From Desulfovibrionaceae bacterium (lineage in GTDB: Bacteria; Desulfobacterota; Desulfovibrionia; Desulfovibrionales; Desulfovibrionaceae), in the NCBI GenBank assembly GCA_016932995.1, contig JAFGBU010000001.1, forward strand, positions 59,770 through 123,769: a stretch of DNA of 64,000 nucleotides. Reading direction: 5' to 3'. The notes under the pieces were generated by a model. That model searched no databases. It had not been told where the DNA came from and saw only the letters and a program-made list of their open reading frames with translations. The stretch's first letter is position 1. Every line of letters starts with the position of its first letter. Below are positions 44,122-54,172 of the stretch, piece after piece. The position numbers and the translations under genes are program-made.

Positions 44122-44254
44122 TTAGTTGGCTGCGCCAAGTGTTTTTGCGCCGGACTTGCCTCCGGCCCAAAAGCCCTTGCCAGAGCCGGCTAAGACATCC
44201 CGGCGCAAGACCTGCCAGACCAACCTGCAACAGCGCTTGCGCAAGGAAAAAAAC

Positions 44255-46513
44255 ATGCTGATCCCTTTTGAAAAAACAACCCTCAAGACCGGCGTCGGCC
44301 AGATCGAAATCACCCTGGAATCGGGCAAGGTCGCCAACCAGGCCAACGGCTCGGTCTGGGTGCGCTCCGGAAACACCGTGGTCATGGTCACCGCGGTCAC
44401 CCAGCCCCTGGAGATGGACAAGGGCTTCTTTCCCCTGACCGTCAACTACCAGGAGATGCAGTACGCGGCCGGCCGCATACCCGGCGGCTACTTCCGCCGC
44501 GAGATCGGCCGTCCGTCCGAGAGGGAGACCCTGGTCTCCAGGCTCATCGACCGGCCCATAAGGCCGCTGTTCAAGAAGGGCTTCCGGGACGAGGTCCAGG
44601 TTTTGGCCTCGGTGCACTCGGCCGGCAAGAACACCAATCCGGACGTCCTGGCCCTGACCGGGGCCTCGGCCGCCCTGCACGTCTCGGACATCCCCTTTGA
44701 GGGCCCGGTGGTGGGCGCCCGGGTGGGATACGTGGACAAGGAGTTCGTCCTCTTCCCGACCTACAGGGGCACTGCCGAGCAAAGCGCCCTCAACCTGGTC
44801 TTCGCGGCCAGCCGCGAGGCCGTGGTCATGGTCGAGGGCTCGGCCGACTTCTTGTCCGAGGAGATCATCGCCGAGGCCCTGGAATGGGGCCACCGCCAGA
44901 TAACGCCCCTGTTCGACCTCCAGGACGAGCTCAGGGAAAAGGTCGGCAAGCCCAAAATCCAGGTCCAGGCCCCGGAGATCGACCCCGGCCTTCAGGAGCT
45001 GGTCAGGGCCGCGGCAGCGGCCGATCTGGACAAGGCCCTGAGCGTTCCGGACAAGCTCAGCCGCAGGCGGGCCAAGGCCGAGGTCAAGGTCAAGGCCGCC
45101 ACGGCCGCGGCCGAGAAATACGCGGACGAGCCCGAGCTGCTCAAACAGGTCCCGGAGATACTCGAGAACCTGGAAAAGACCATTGTCAGGGAGCGCATCC
45201 GGACCACGGGCCTGCGCATCGACGGCCGCGACCTGACCACGGTCAGGCCCCTGTCCATAGAGGTCGGGGCCCTGCCCATGACCCACGGCTCGGCCATCTT
45301 CAGGCGCGGCGAGACCTCGGCCCTGGTCACCGCGACCCTGGGCAGCTCGCGCGACGAGCAGCGCATCGAGACCCTGCTCGGCGAGTCCACCAAGCGCTTC
45401 ATGCTCCACTACAACTTCCCGCCCTACTGCGTGGGCGAGGCGCGCATGCTCAGGGGGCCGTCCCGCCGCGAGATAGGCCACGGGGTCCTGGCCGAGCGGG
45501 CCCTGACCCCGGTCGTGCCCAACCCCGACGCATTCCCGTTCACCCTGCGCGTGGTCTCGGAGATCATGGACTCCAACGGCTCGTCCAGCATGGCCACGGT
45601 CTGCGGCGCCACCCTGGCGCTCATGGACGCGGGCGTGCCCATCAGCGAGCCCGTGGCCGGCATCGCCATGGGCCTGGCCAAGGAGGGCGACGAGTTCTTC
45701 GTGCTCACGGACATCCTCGGGGACGAGGACGCCCTCGGCGACATGGACTTCAAGGTCGCCGGGTCCAAGCGCGGCGTGACCGCGATCCAGATGGACATGA
45801 AGGTCAAGGGCATCCCCTCCGAGGTCCTCAGGCGCGCCCTGGCCCAGGCCAGGGAGGCCAGGCTGCACATCCTCGGGCACATGGCCGAGGTCCTGCCCGA
45901 GCCCAGGCCCGAGCTCTCGGACCTGGCCCCGCAGATGGCCGAGCTGTACATAAATCCGGAGAAGATCCGCAGCGTCATCGGACCCGGCGGCAAGAACATA
46001 AAAGCCATCACCCAGGAGACCGGCGCGGACGTGGACATCGAGGATTCGGGCAAGATATCCATCTTCGCCCCGGACACCGCCTCCCTGGAAAAGACCAAGG
46101 AGATGGTCCTGTACTACGACCAGACCCCCGAGCCGGGCAAGAACTACGTGGGCACGGTCAAGAAGATCCTGGAAAGCGGCCAGGGCGCCCTGGTCGAGAT
46201 CCTGCCCGGGGTCGAGGGCATGCTCCACGTCTCCCAGCTCGACGTCGAGCACATCGAGAACATCACCGACCTGCTCCAGCTCGGCCAGGAGGTCACGGTC
46301 AAGGTCATCCAGCTCGAGGCCGGAGGGCGCATCAGGCTCTCGCGCAAGGCCTGGCTCATGGAGCAGGCCGGCCAGGAGATCAACCTGGACGACTTCCGCA
46401 GGCCCGCCCCGCGCAGGGACTCGGGCGACCGGGGCGACCGGGGCGACCGGGGCGGCCGGGGCGACCGCGGCGGCCGGGGCGATCGCGGCGGCCGGGACAG
46501 AAACCGCAGATAA
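44255..46513 (+). CDS. pnp: Polyribonucleotide nucleotidyltransferase (PNPase)
   Basis: 752 residues from ATG 44255 (AAGGAAAAAAAC upstream). Two RNase PH domains, the second with TVRPLSIEVGALPMTHGSAI and GDMDFKVAGSKRGVTAIQMD, then a KH domain (IGPGGKNIKAITQETGADV) and an S1 domain (GALVEILPGVEGMLHVSQLD). It degrades RNA 3' to 5' with phosphate. The last 33 residues are a DRGDRGGRGDRGG-type RGG-like tail absent from E. coli PNPase. Expression is probably controlled through the hairpins upstream. Confidence 0.97.
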   Translation: MLIPFEKTTLKTGVGQIEITLESGKVANQANGSVWVRSGNTVVMVTAVTQPLEMDKGFFPLTVNYQEMQYAAGRIPGGYFRREIGRPSERETLVSRLIDRPIRPLFKKGFRDEVQVLASVHSAGKNTNPDVLALTGASAALHVSDIPFEGPVVGARVGYVDKEFVLFPTYRGTAEQSALNLVFAASREAVVMVEGSADFLSEEIIAEALEWGHRQITPLFDLQDELREKVGKPKIQVQAPEIDPGLQELVRAAAAADLDKALSVPDKLSRRRAKAEVKVKAATAAAEKYADEPELLKQVPEILENLEKTIVRERIRTTGLRIDGRDLTTVRPLSIEVGALPMTHGSAIFRRGETSALVTATLGSSRDEQRIETLLGESTKRFMLHYNFPPYCVGEARMLRGPSRREIGHGVLAERALTPVVPNPDAFPFTLRVVSEIMDSNGSSSMATVCGATLALMDAGVPISEPVAGIAMGLAKEGDEFFVLTDILGDEDALGDMDFKVAGSKRGVTAIQMDMKVKGIPSEVLRRALAQAREARLHILGHMAEVLPEPRPELSDLAPQMAELYINPEKIRSVIGPGGKNIKAITQETGADVDIEDSGKISIFAPDTASLEKTKEMVLYYDQTPEPGKNYVGTVKKILESGQGALVEILPGVEGMLHVSQLDVEHIENITDLLQLGQEVTVKVIQLEAGGRIRLSRKAWLMEQAGQEINLDDFRRPAPRRDSGDRGDRGDRGGRGDRGGRGDRGGRDRNRR

Positions 46514-46536
46514 ACGGCGGCGACAGAATAAGGACC

Positions 46537-46568
46537 AGGGTCCCGGCGGATACGCCGGGACCCTTTTT
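46537..46568 (+). terminator. Rho-independent terminator after pnp
   Basis: GGGTCCCGGCG (46537-46547), GATA loop, CGCCGGGACCC (46552-46562), six T (46563-46568). It ends the rimP-pnp operon 24 nt after the pnp stop. Confidence 0.96.
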
Positions 46569-46654
46569 TCACCGCCCGCGCATAGCCCGGGCCCATGGCT
46601 TTACAATTCAACCATGTATAAATATCATGCTCCAATGAAAATATGGGAGGTCTT

Positions 46655-46864
46655 ATGCCCGCGGACATAATCGTCTACGGCAAGCCGGGCTGACCGCACA
46701 CCAATAGGGCCCTGAAGGCCCTCGGAGGGTCGGCGACCTTTCACGACGTGCTCGCGGACAAGAAAAGGCTCGAGGAGATGCTCAGGCTCTCGAACGGAGT
46801 GCGCCGGGTCCCGGTGATCGTCGAGCAGGGCAGGGTCAGCGTGGGATTCAATCGAGGGTCCTGA
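46655..46864 (+). CDS. UXX-star family glutaredoxin-like selenoprotein
   Basis: 70 codons with an in-frame TGA at 46691-46693 read as selenocysteine (residue 13), giving 69 residues. The start ATG 46655 has GGGAGG at 46645-46650. The N-terminus DIIVYGKPGUPHTNRALKAL has a glutaredoxin beta-alpha pattern. It places U-P-H-T where glutaredoxins have C-P-Y-C, matching the UXX-star selenoprotein family. The second half keeps VRRVPVIVEQGRV, the cis-Pro strand (VPVIV), and ends at TGA 46862. Reading on after the TGA keeps a sensible thioredoxin-fold protein, so it is not a decayed gene. It has its own terminator. A cytoplasmic redox role is expected. Confidence 0.88.
46706..46722 (+). promoter_or_regulatory. 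Candidate bacterial SECIS hairpin
   Basis: AGGGCC (46706-46711), CTGAA loop, GGCCCT (46717-46722), beginning 12 nt after the TGA. A lower helix may form between CCG (46694-46696) and CGG (46723-46725). Position and form suit a SelB-binding element; the loop sequence differs from the E. coli fdhF type. Confidence 0.55.
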
Positions 46865-46897
46865 ACCGTCTGACGCCCGGCGGTCGGCCGGGACGTT

Positions 46898-46930
46898 AAG
46901 CCCCCCTTCGATCGAAGGGGGGCTTTTTTT
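46898..46930 (+). terminator. Rho-independent terminator after the selenoprotein gene
   Basis: AAGCCCCCCTTC-GATC-GAAGGGGGGCTT followed by T residues (46924-46930). It is 33 nt after the stop. Confidence 0.95.
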
Positions 46931-46988
46931 GGGTTCATGCGGACCAAAAGGCGCGCTTTGAGCGGATGGACCCTTTTCCGGCCCGGGC

Positions 46989-47798
46989 TCAGCTCACCAG
47001 GACCCCGGCGTAGCCCACGACCTGCCTGCGGTCCCCGCTCACGTCGCCCGAGGTGGCGTAGGCCGCGACCTCGGCCTTGGTCGCGCCCAGCTTCAGGGCC
47101 GCGGCCAGGCCCAGGGTCATGGGCAGGACCCCGCACATGCTGATGCCCTTGGACCGGACCACCCGGAAGAGACCGGCCGGGTCCAGGGCGCAGGCCTCGG
47201 ACAGGGCCATGGCGTCCAGGTCCCTGGCCAGGTCCTGGGGCAGGTAGTGGCTCATGTCCGAGCTGACCACCAGGGAGACCTCGCGGCCCAGGCCGGTCGC
47301 GACCCCGGCCAGGTTCTGGCCCACGGACAAGAGCGTTTCCAGGCCCGGCTCGGAGACCGCGATCGGCACTATGGCCGCGTCCGGGTCAAGGGACCAGAGA
47401 AAGGGCAGGACCACCTCCAGGGAGTGCTCGCCGACATGGGCCTCGACATCCGCGGTCAGCCTGGAGTCGGCCTGGACCATGGCCGCGGCCAGGTCCCGGT
47501 CCACAGTCAGGCTGCCGCCGGGAAAATGCCAGCGGCCCGAGGGCCAGACCGCCAGCCGGGCCCCCCTGCCCGTGTGGCTCGGGCCGAGAAGGATCAAGGT
47601 GCCGGCGAGCCTGGCCCGGCCCAGGGTCTTTCCGGCCACATGCCCGGAGAACACGTATCCGGCGTGCGGGACCATGGCCAGGATGGTCCGCCGCTCGCCT
47701 GGGGGCTCGGCCTGGCCGAGATAGCGCGAGACCTCGGCGGCCAGGGACTTGGGGGCGCCGGGGTAGAACCGTCCGGCGACCACGGGCTGTCTGTCCAT
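46989..47798 (-). CDS. amrB: AmmeMemoRadiSam system protein B (MEMO1 family)
   Basis: 269 residues from ATG 47798 behind GGGAGG. MEMO fold with metal-binding His in VPHAGYVFSGHVAGK and LGPSHTGRG; further SLEVVLPFLW and VVSSDMSHYLP match the extradiol-dioxygenase-like site. In bacteria it is linked to a radical-SAM protein and an AMMECR1 protein, neither in this window. The biological role is unknown. It precedes the TPR/sigma-54 module only by strand and is probably separate. Confidence 0.92.
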   Translation of the reverse strand: MDRQPVVAGRFYPGAPKSLAAEVSRYLGQAEPPGERRTILAMVPHAGYVFSGHVAGKTLGRARLAGTLILLGPSHTGRGARLAVWPSGRWHFPGGSLTVDRDLAAAMVQADSRLTADVEAHVGEHSLEVVLPFLWSLDPDAAIVPIAVSEPGLETLLSVGQNLAGVATGLGREVSLVVSSDMSHYLPQDLARDLDAMALSEACALDPAGLFRVVRSKGISMCGVLPMTLGLAAALKLGATKAEVAAYATSGDVSGDRRQVVGYAGVLVS

Positions 47799-47963
47799 GA
47801 AGGGCCTCCCGGCCGCGCGGCTTTCCGCGCCCCGGGGCGCGGATCGCGGGCCTGACACAGGATACGGCATTGCGCGCCGGGCTTCAAGGCCCGTCCGGGA
47901 CCGCGGCCATGAAGACGATACGTCGGGGCAAAGGCGTTCGCGACGCGGGGCGCAAAGCTCGGG

Positions 47964-50900
47964 CTAGGGGGCGGGGGCGAACTGCTGGGCCTTCTGCTCC
48001 AGCTCGTAGGTCTGGACCGCGGACAGGGCCAGTCTCCCGTACAGGGTCTCGGGCTTCTTGGCCACGATGTCGCGCAGAATCTCGAGCCAGCTGCCCACAT
48101 CCCCGGCCTTGCGGTATATCTGGGCCAGCTTGAACCTGGCCGAGGGCCACTCCTCGTTGTCCTCGGGGATATACTTGTTGAAGGCCTTGGCCCACTTCAG
48201 GGCCTCCTCGTAGCGGCCGGAGCGCTCCGTGGAGTAGATGGACATGACCACGCAGTCCTTGACCTTTTCCGGATCGCCGGCGCTGTTCAGCAGCAGCGAG
48301 AGGGCCTCCTGGGAATAGGCGAAGGTCCTGTGCAGGTCCTGCCTGCCCATGGCCGCCTTGGCCATGTAGTACATGGCATAGGCCCTGAAGGCCGGATCGA
48401 GCTCCATGTCCTTGGCCAGCTTGGCCCACAGGGCCGTGTTTTCCCCGGAATCGCCCAGGTTCTCCAGGGCCATGGCCCGGGCGTACTCGAGCTGGCGCTC
48501 CTGCCTGGGTTCGAGCTTCCAGCTCTCCTTGGCCAGGCTGACGATCTCGGCGAGCCTGGTCCAGTTCTGCTCGTCGAGAAAGATGTTCACCGCCAGGTCC
48601 AGGGCCTTGGACGAGAACCCCGGGACCTGGTCCCGGCCCAGGTAGCGGGACAGGATATCGAGGGCCTCGGCGGGCCGGCCGATCTTCCAAAAGCTCAGGG
48701 CCACGCCCAGCCTGGTCTCGTCGTCCACGCTCTTGTCCATGAACCGGTAGTCCAGCCACCACTTGACCACCCGGGCGTAGTTGTCGTCCTCGACCAGCTG
48801 GGGCACGGCCAGGGCAAAGGACTTGTCGCCCAGCTCCCTGGCCCGGCCGGCCAGGGGACTGTCCGGGCGCCTGTCCAGGAGGTCCTGGACCGCGGACAGG
48901 GCCCCGGCGTAGTCCTCGTGGAAGGAGTACCACATGGCCAGCTTGAGCAGGGCCAGGGAGGCCAGGGGGCTGTCCGGGTGCTTGTCGATGATCTCGGTAT
49001 AGATGTCCTTGGGCCGCAGGTTGTAGGGCCGGTCAAAGACCGTGACCATCTCGGTCACGCTCGGGTCGTCGTGGATGCCCTCCTCGGCCAGGCGCATCTT
49101 GGCCACCAGGCCGCCCTCGTGGTCCGGAAAATCCTTGATCGCCTTCTGGTATATCTCCTTGGCCGCAACCTTGTCGCCCAGCCGGAGATAGATGTCGCCG
49201 ATGCGGGCCAGGACCAGGTCCGCGGCCTCGGCCTCGGGGTTCAGGTTGTAGTAGGTCCAGTAGTGCTCCTTGGCCTGCTCGAACTTGTCCAGCCTGGACT
49301 CCACGTCTCCGGCGAGCTTGAGAAAGGCCGGGTTCTCCAGGTAGAACTGGGCCCAGCGCTTGTCGATGTAGTCCACGATCTGAAAGGCCTGCTTGTAATA
49401 GCCCCGCTCGTTCAGGGCCTGGGCCAGGAGATAGGCGGCGCGCTTGGCCAGGGGGTTGTCCGGGTATTTCTGGATGAGCTCCTGGAAATGGTCCGCGGCC
49501 TTTTTGTAGTCGCCCTTGTCGAAGTAGTACTCGCCCCAGTAGTAGCCGATGTAGGGGATGTTCTGGTCCGTGGGGTAGCCGTCGGTCAGGGTCTTGAAAT
49601 AGCCCAGGGCCTCGGGCAGGTTGCCGACCTTGAGGTTGATGAGCCCGAGGTTGAGCAGGGCCTCGGGCACCCGGTCCGACTTGAGGTCGTAGTTCATGGC
49701 CGCGAGGTAGCCGGCGCTGACCTTGTCGAAGTCGTCCGCGAGGGTGTTGGCGTATATCTGGCGGTAGACGTCGGCCAGGGAATAGAGGACCTCCTCCATG
49801 ATCTCCCGGGGCAGGCCGGGCGCGGCGGCCAGCTCCCTCAAGGCGGTCCGGGCCCCGTCCATGTCGCCGTTGGCCATGAGCGAGCGGGCCACGTACAGGC
49901 GGTCCCTGAAATCCTTTTCCCTGTCCTGGGCCTGCCTGTCCTTGTCCCCGGCGGCCGTGGCGTTGTCCGCGGCCTCAGGGGCCGGGGCCTCGGGGGCCGT
50001 TGCATTGGCCGGGGCCTCAAGGGCCGGGACCGCGGGGACCGGGGTCTCAGGGGCCGGGACCGCGGGGGCCTCGGCGGCCGGGCGCTGGGCGACCTTGAAC
50101 CTGAGCTCCGGCAAGCCGCCGGGGCCGAGCTCAACGGCCCTGGGCCGGCCCCCGACCGGCCCGGAGAAATCGCCCTGGTCCCGGGTGACGCTGAACCGGA
50201 CCTCGCCGCCCTCAAGGACCCTGGGCTCGGCCTCCTGGGCCGCGGTGCGGTTGGAATCGCCCCCCCGGACCTTTTCGCGCACCGAGTACGGCACGCTGAA
50301 GAACGGCCTGTCCGGACCCGCGGGCGACGCGGGCTCGGCCACGGTCTCGGCCGCGGTCTCCGGCAACTGGCTCTCCTTGAGCCCTGCGGCCCTGTCCGGG
50401 GCCGGGGCGGCCTTTTTGGACCTCGGCGCGGGCGCGGGCTTCACCGGGACGGGCTTCACCGGGACGGGCGCGGGCGCGGGCCTCTTGGCCGGCTCAGCCC
50501 CCCAGCGGGCCCCGAACGGGTCCCTGAACACGTGGATCACCAGCCTGGGCTCGCCGACCACGGGCATGGCCAGGTACCCGAAGGCGTTGGTCTTGACCGA
50601 GATCACCAGGCCGGCCGGCCCGGGCTCGACCGAGGCCAAGAGCTTGCCCTTTCTCAGGCCTGCGGCGGCCGGGGGCCTTTCGCTCTCCCAGAATCCCCGG
50701 GGGAGCGCGAGGGTCAGCTGGCGCTTGCCGGTGCGCTTGAGGGAATAGGCGGGCAGGCTGCCCGAGTCAAAGGTCAGGGTCAGGACGTCGGCGTCGGGCT
50801 TGGAGCGCAGGGCCGCGCTCGCCGCCCCGGCCGGGGCGGCCGGGGCGGCGACGAGCAGCACGGCGAGCCAGACGGCCGGCCAAAATGGTTTTAAAACGCG

Positions 50901-50979
50901 TCTTACGCCCACACCACGGCCTCTGCAAAGGACATGCGAACGCCGATGTCCAAACCAGGCGCGCCTGGTCCGGCCCCAT

Positions 50980-50987
<8 letters not shown>
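47964..50987 (-). CDS. Large envelope TPR protein
   Basis: 1007 residues (longest reading). A signal-anchor lies near residues 33-55 ([20 protein letters not shown]). Residues about 65-155 form an AMIN-like beta domain ([29 protein letters not shown]). A Pro/Ala-rich linker (about 160-345) follows, then some 15 TPR or TPR-like helices to the C-terminus (for example [19 protein letters not shown]). Location is most likely periplasmic. The start overlaps the end of the sigma-54 activator by 8 nt; a later GTG near residue 26 gives a more normal signal peptide. It may work in envelope or flagellar assembly; this is inferred from its neighbours. Confidence 0.85.
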
Positions 50988-52002
<1,015 letters not shown>

Positions 52003-52079
52003 ACCCCGTCCTCCGAACCGGTCGCCCGGTGCAAAAGCCTGGCGCAGAAATTTAAAGGCCCGGGGCCGCTGCCCGCTCG

Positions 52080-52190
52080 GGTTCTACCTGTTCCCCCCGG
52101 CCCCATCAGAGGCCGGGCCCCCTGCACGTTTAGGTTCTACCCTGCTCTCCCCCCGGCCCCATTAGAGGCCGGGCCCCGGCCAAGGTCTAC
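52080..52190 (-). repeat. Tandem hairpin repeats in the 5' leader of the sigma-54 activator
   Basis: Two copies of a unit of about 53 nt (52080-52121 and 52133-52177 share GGTTCTACC...CCCCGGCCCCAT(C/T)AGAGGCCGGGCCCC on the plus strand, shown in parts) and a third partial start (AGGTCTACCC, 52183-52192). On the transcribed minus strand each unit folds as CCCGGCC-TCTRATGG-GGCCGGG. They sit between the sigma-54 promoter and the gene, 80-190 nt before the start codon, in what would be the untranslated leader. Confidence 0.7.
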
Positions 52191-52210
52191 CCTCACTGTC
52201 AATGAAATGA

Positions 52211-52226
52211 CGCAAAGTCAATGCCA
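52211..52226 (-). promoter_or_regulatory. Sigma-54 promoter of the activator gene
   Basis: Minus strand TGGCATTGACTTTGCG (52226-52211): GG and GC are 10 nt apart; -24 box TGGCAT (5 of 6), -12 TTGC exact. It implies autogenous or hierarchical control and a leader of about 195 nt. Confidence 0.65.
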
Positions 52227-52269
52227 AAAAGCCCGAATGGGGCCTGGAAGTGTGCTGTCCGGGGATTTT

Positions 52270-53676
52270 TCAGGACCCTGAGCGGGCCATGATGGCCTTT
52301 GCCGGGATGAGCCCGGTGGCCGCGGCCGAGACGATGTTCCCGGCCACTCCCGGGCCGTCGCCGGCCACGAACAGGCCCTTGACCCTGGTCTCCAGGTTAG
52401 GGGTGGTGTCCACCTGAGTGGCGAAGAACTTGATCTCCGGGGCGTAGAGCAGGGTCTCGTCGCTGGCCACGCCGGGCAGGACCTTGTTGAGCTTCTCCAG
52501 GCCCTCGACCACGTTGGCCAGGATGCGCTCGGGCAGGGCCATGGCGATGTCCCCGCAGGTCACCTCGGTCAGGGTCGGGACGATGGAGCTGTGCTCCACG
52601 CGCCGCCAGGTGCTCCTGCGGCCGCGCTTGAGGTCCCCGAAGCGCTGCAGGATCGGCCTGCCGCCGCCGATGAGCGAGGCCAGCCTGCCGATGGCCTGGC
52701 CGTATGACTGGTTGTCCGTGACCGGGTCGTTGAGCACCACCTTGGACAGAAAGGCGAAGTTGGTGTTCTCCGAGCGCCTGGTCCGGAAGGAGTGGCCGTT
52801 CACGCACACGAAGTCCTGGTAGTTCTCCAGGGCCACGTACCCGCCCGGGTTGGTGCAGAAGGTCCTGGTCTGGTCGTCGTAGCGGTTGGTGCGGATGAAG
52901 AAGGCCGGGTCGTATATCACCCGGCAGACGTCCTGCATGATGTCGTTGTGGACCTCGACCCGGACCCCGACCTCGATGCCCCGCTGGGACAGGCTGATGC
53001 CGTTGGCCGCGGCCACCTGGCCCACCCAGGACGCGCCCGCCCGGCCGGGCGCCAGGATGACGTTCGCGGCCTCGTACCGGCCCCGGTTGGTCAACACCCC
53101 GACCACCCGGTCGTCCCTGACCAGGACCTCGCGGACCTCTTCGGAGGTGTGCATGGCGACGCCCCGGGCGGCCACGGCCCGGGCCATGGACTCGATGTGC
53201 TCGGGCAGGCTGTCGCTGCCCAGGTGCTTCTGCCTGATGATCAGAAGGTCCATGCCGTGCTTGCGGGCCTGCTTCCTGATCTCCCAGGCGGCCTCCATGT
53301 CCGTGGGATAGACCTCGCTGTCCATGCCGAAGAGGTTGAACAGGCCCTCGGTCTCCAGGATCAGGGCCTCGGCCCGGGCCGGACTCATGAACTGGGTCAG
53401 GTCGGTCTTGCCCAGCTTGGGGATGAAGTTGAGCTTGCCGTCGGAGAACAGCCCGGCCCCGCCGACCCCGGAGAGGATGTTGCAGGGCCGGCACTTCAGG
53501 CACCCGCTGCCGCCGGATATGGGGCAGACCCTCTTTTGCGGGGGCTTGCCCTTTTCTATGACCAGGACCTCCAGGTCCGTGTGCTCGCCGAGGTAGAAGG
53601 CGGCGAACAGCCCGGCCGGACCGGCCCCGACGATGATCACGTCGAAGCGCTTCTTGGTGCTGCGCGCCGGGGTCAT
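52270..53676 (-). CDS. FAD-dependent dehydrogenase, uncharacterised (COG2509-like)
   Basis: 468 residues. Dinucleotide-binding opening VIIVGAGPAGLFAAFYLGE; a Cys-rich stretch CPISGGSGCLKCRPCNILSG at about residue 50 (four Cys), typical of this family. The C-terminal GLFVAGDGPGVAGNIVSAAA closes the FAD site. The substrate is unknown; family members occur in many anaerobes. The ATG 53676 follows GAGG. It lies 70 nt after the FlgC-like gene. Confidence 0.88.
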   Translation of the reverse strand: MTPARSTKKRFDVIIVGAGPAGLFAAFYLGEHTDLEVLVIEKGKPPQKRVCPISGGSGCLKCRPCNILSGVGGAGLFSDGKLNFIPKLGKTDLTQFMSPARAEALILETEGLFNLFGMDSEVYPTDMEAAWEIRKQARKHGMDLLIIRQKHLGSDSLPEHIESMARAVAARGVAMHTSEEVREVLVRDDRVVGVLTNRGRYEAANVILAPGRAGASWVGQVAAANGISLSQRGIEVGVRVEVHNDIMQDVCRVIYDPAFFIRTNRYDDQTRTFCTNPGGYVALENYQDFVCVNGHSFRTRRSENTNFAFLSKVVLNDPVTDNQSYGQAIGRLASLIGGGRPILQRFGDLKRGRRSTWRRVEHSSIVPTLTEVTCGDIAMALPERILANVVEGLEKLNKVLPGVASDETLLYAPEIKFFATQVDTTPNLETRVKGLFVAGDGPGVAGNIVSAAATGLIPAKAIMARSGS

Positions 53677-53746
53677 GCGACCGGCCTCGGAGGCGGGAGA
53701 AAAGGCTGGAGGCGGAGCCGGGTCATGGATGCGGCCGGTCCCGGGC

Positions 53747-54121
53747 CTAGGCGATCATGTCCAGGAGCGCGCCGGTGGTCTGGTCCCAGGACCTGACTGC
53801 GGCGACATTGGCCGTAAACGCCCTCTGGTCCACGATCATGGACACCGCTTCCCGGGCCGGGTCCGTGTTGCCGGCCTCGACGTACTCGGTCTCCGCCCGC
53901 CAGACCCCGTCCTCGCCCCGGACCGGAACGCCCTCCTCGACCAGGGCCCCGGGGCTCTCGTCCCTGAACACGCCGGACACGCGCACGCCCTGGCCCTCGG
54001 GCCCGGTCTCCAGATAGGCCCGGCTGGACTGAAACTCGTTGGTGTTGACGTTGGCCACGTTGTTGGCCGTGACCGCCATGGACACGCCAAGGGCCGACAG
54101 TGCCTGCAGATTAACGTCCAT
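53747..54121 (-). CDS. FlgC-like flagellar basal-body rod protein
   Basis: 124 residues. The N-terminal rod signature LSALGVSMAVTANNVANVNT and the C-terminal REAVSMIVDQRAFTANVAAV match the FlgC/FlgG family ends, with a short middle. It lies away from the main flagellar operon, between folE2 and the FAD dehydrogenase. True FlgC would usually be with flgB and fliE, which are not in the window. This could be the only flgC or a paralogue. Confidence 0.8.
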   Translation of the reverse strand: MDVNLQALSALGVSMAVTANNVANVNTNEFQSSRAYLETGPEGQGVRVSGVFRDESPGALVEEGVPVRGEDGVWRAETEYVEAGNTDPAREAVSMIVDQRAFTANVAAVRSWDQTTGALLDMIA

Positions 54122-54172
54122 GTCAAAAACCTCGCGCCTGGTTTGGACCGGGACGGTTCTCCAAACTAAATC

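Noticed and set aside
46691..46693. TGA as a nonsense mutation in a pseudogene
   Set aside because: The frame continues cleanly for 56 codons with a conserved fold and the stop sits exactly at the redox-active position, which favours selenocysteine.
48330..50894. Long plus-strand frame opposite the TPR protein
   Set aside because: A repetitive Gly/Leu/Val/Asp translation that simply mirrors the TPR codons.
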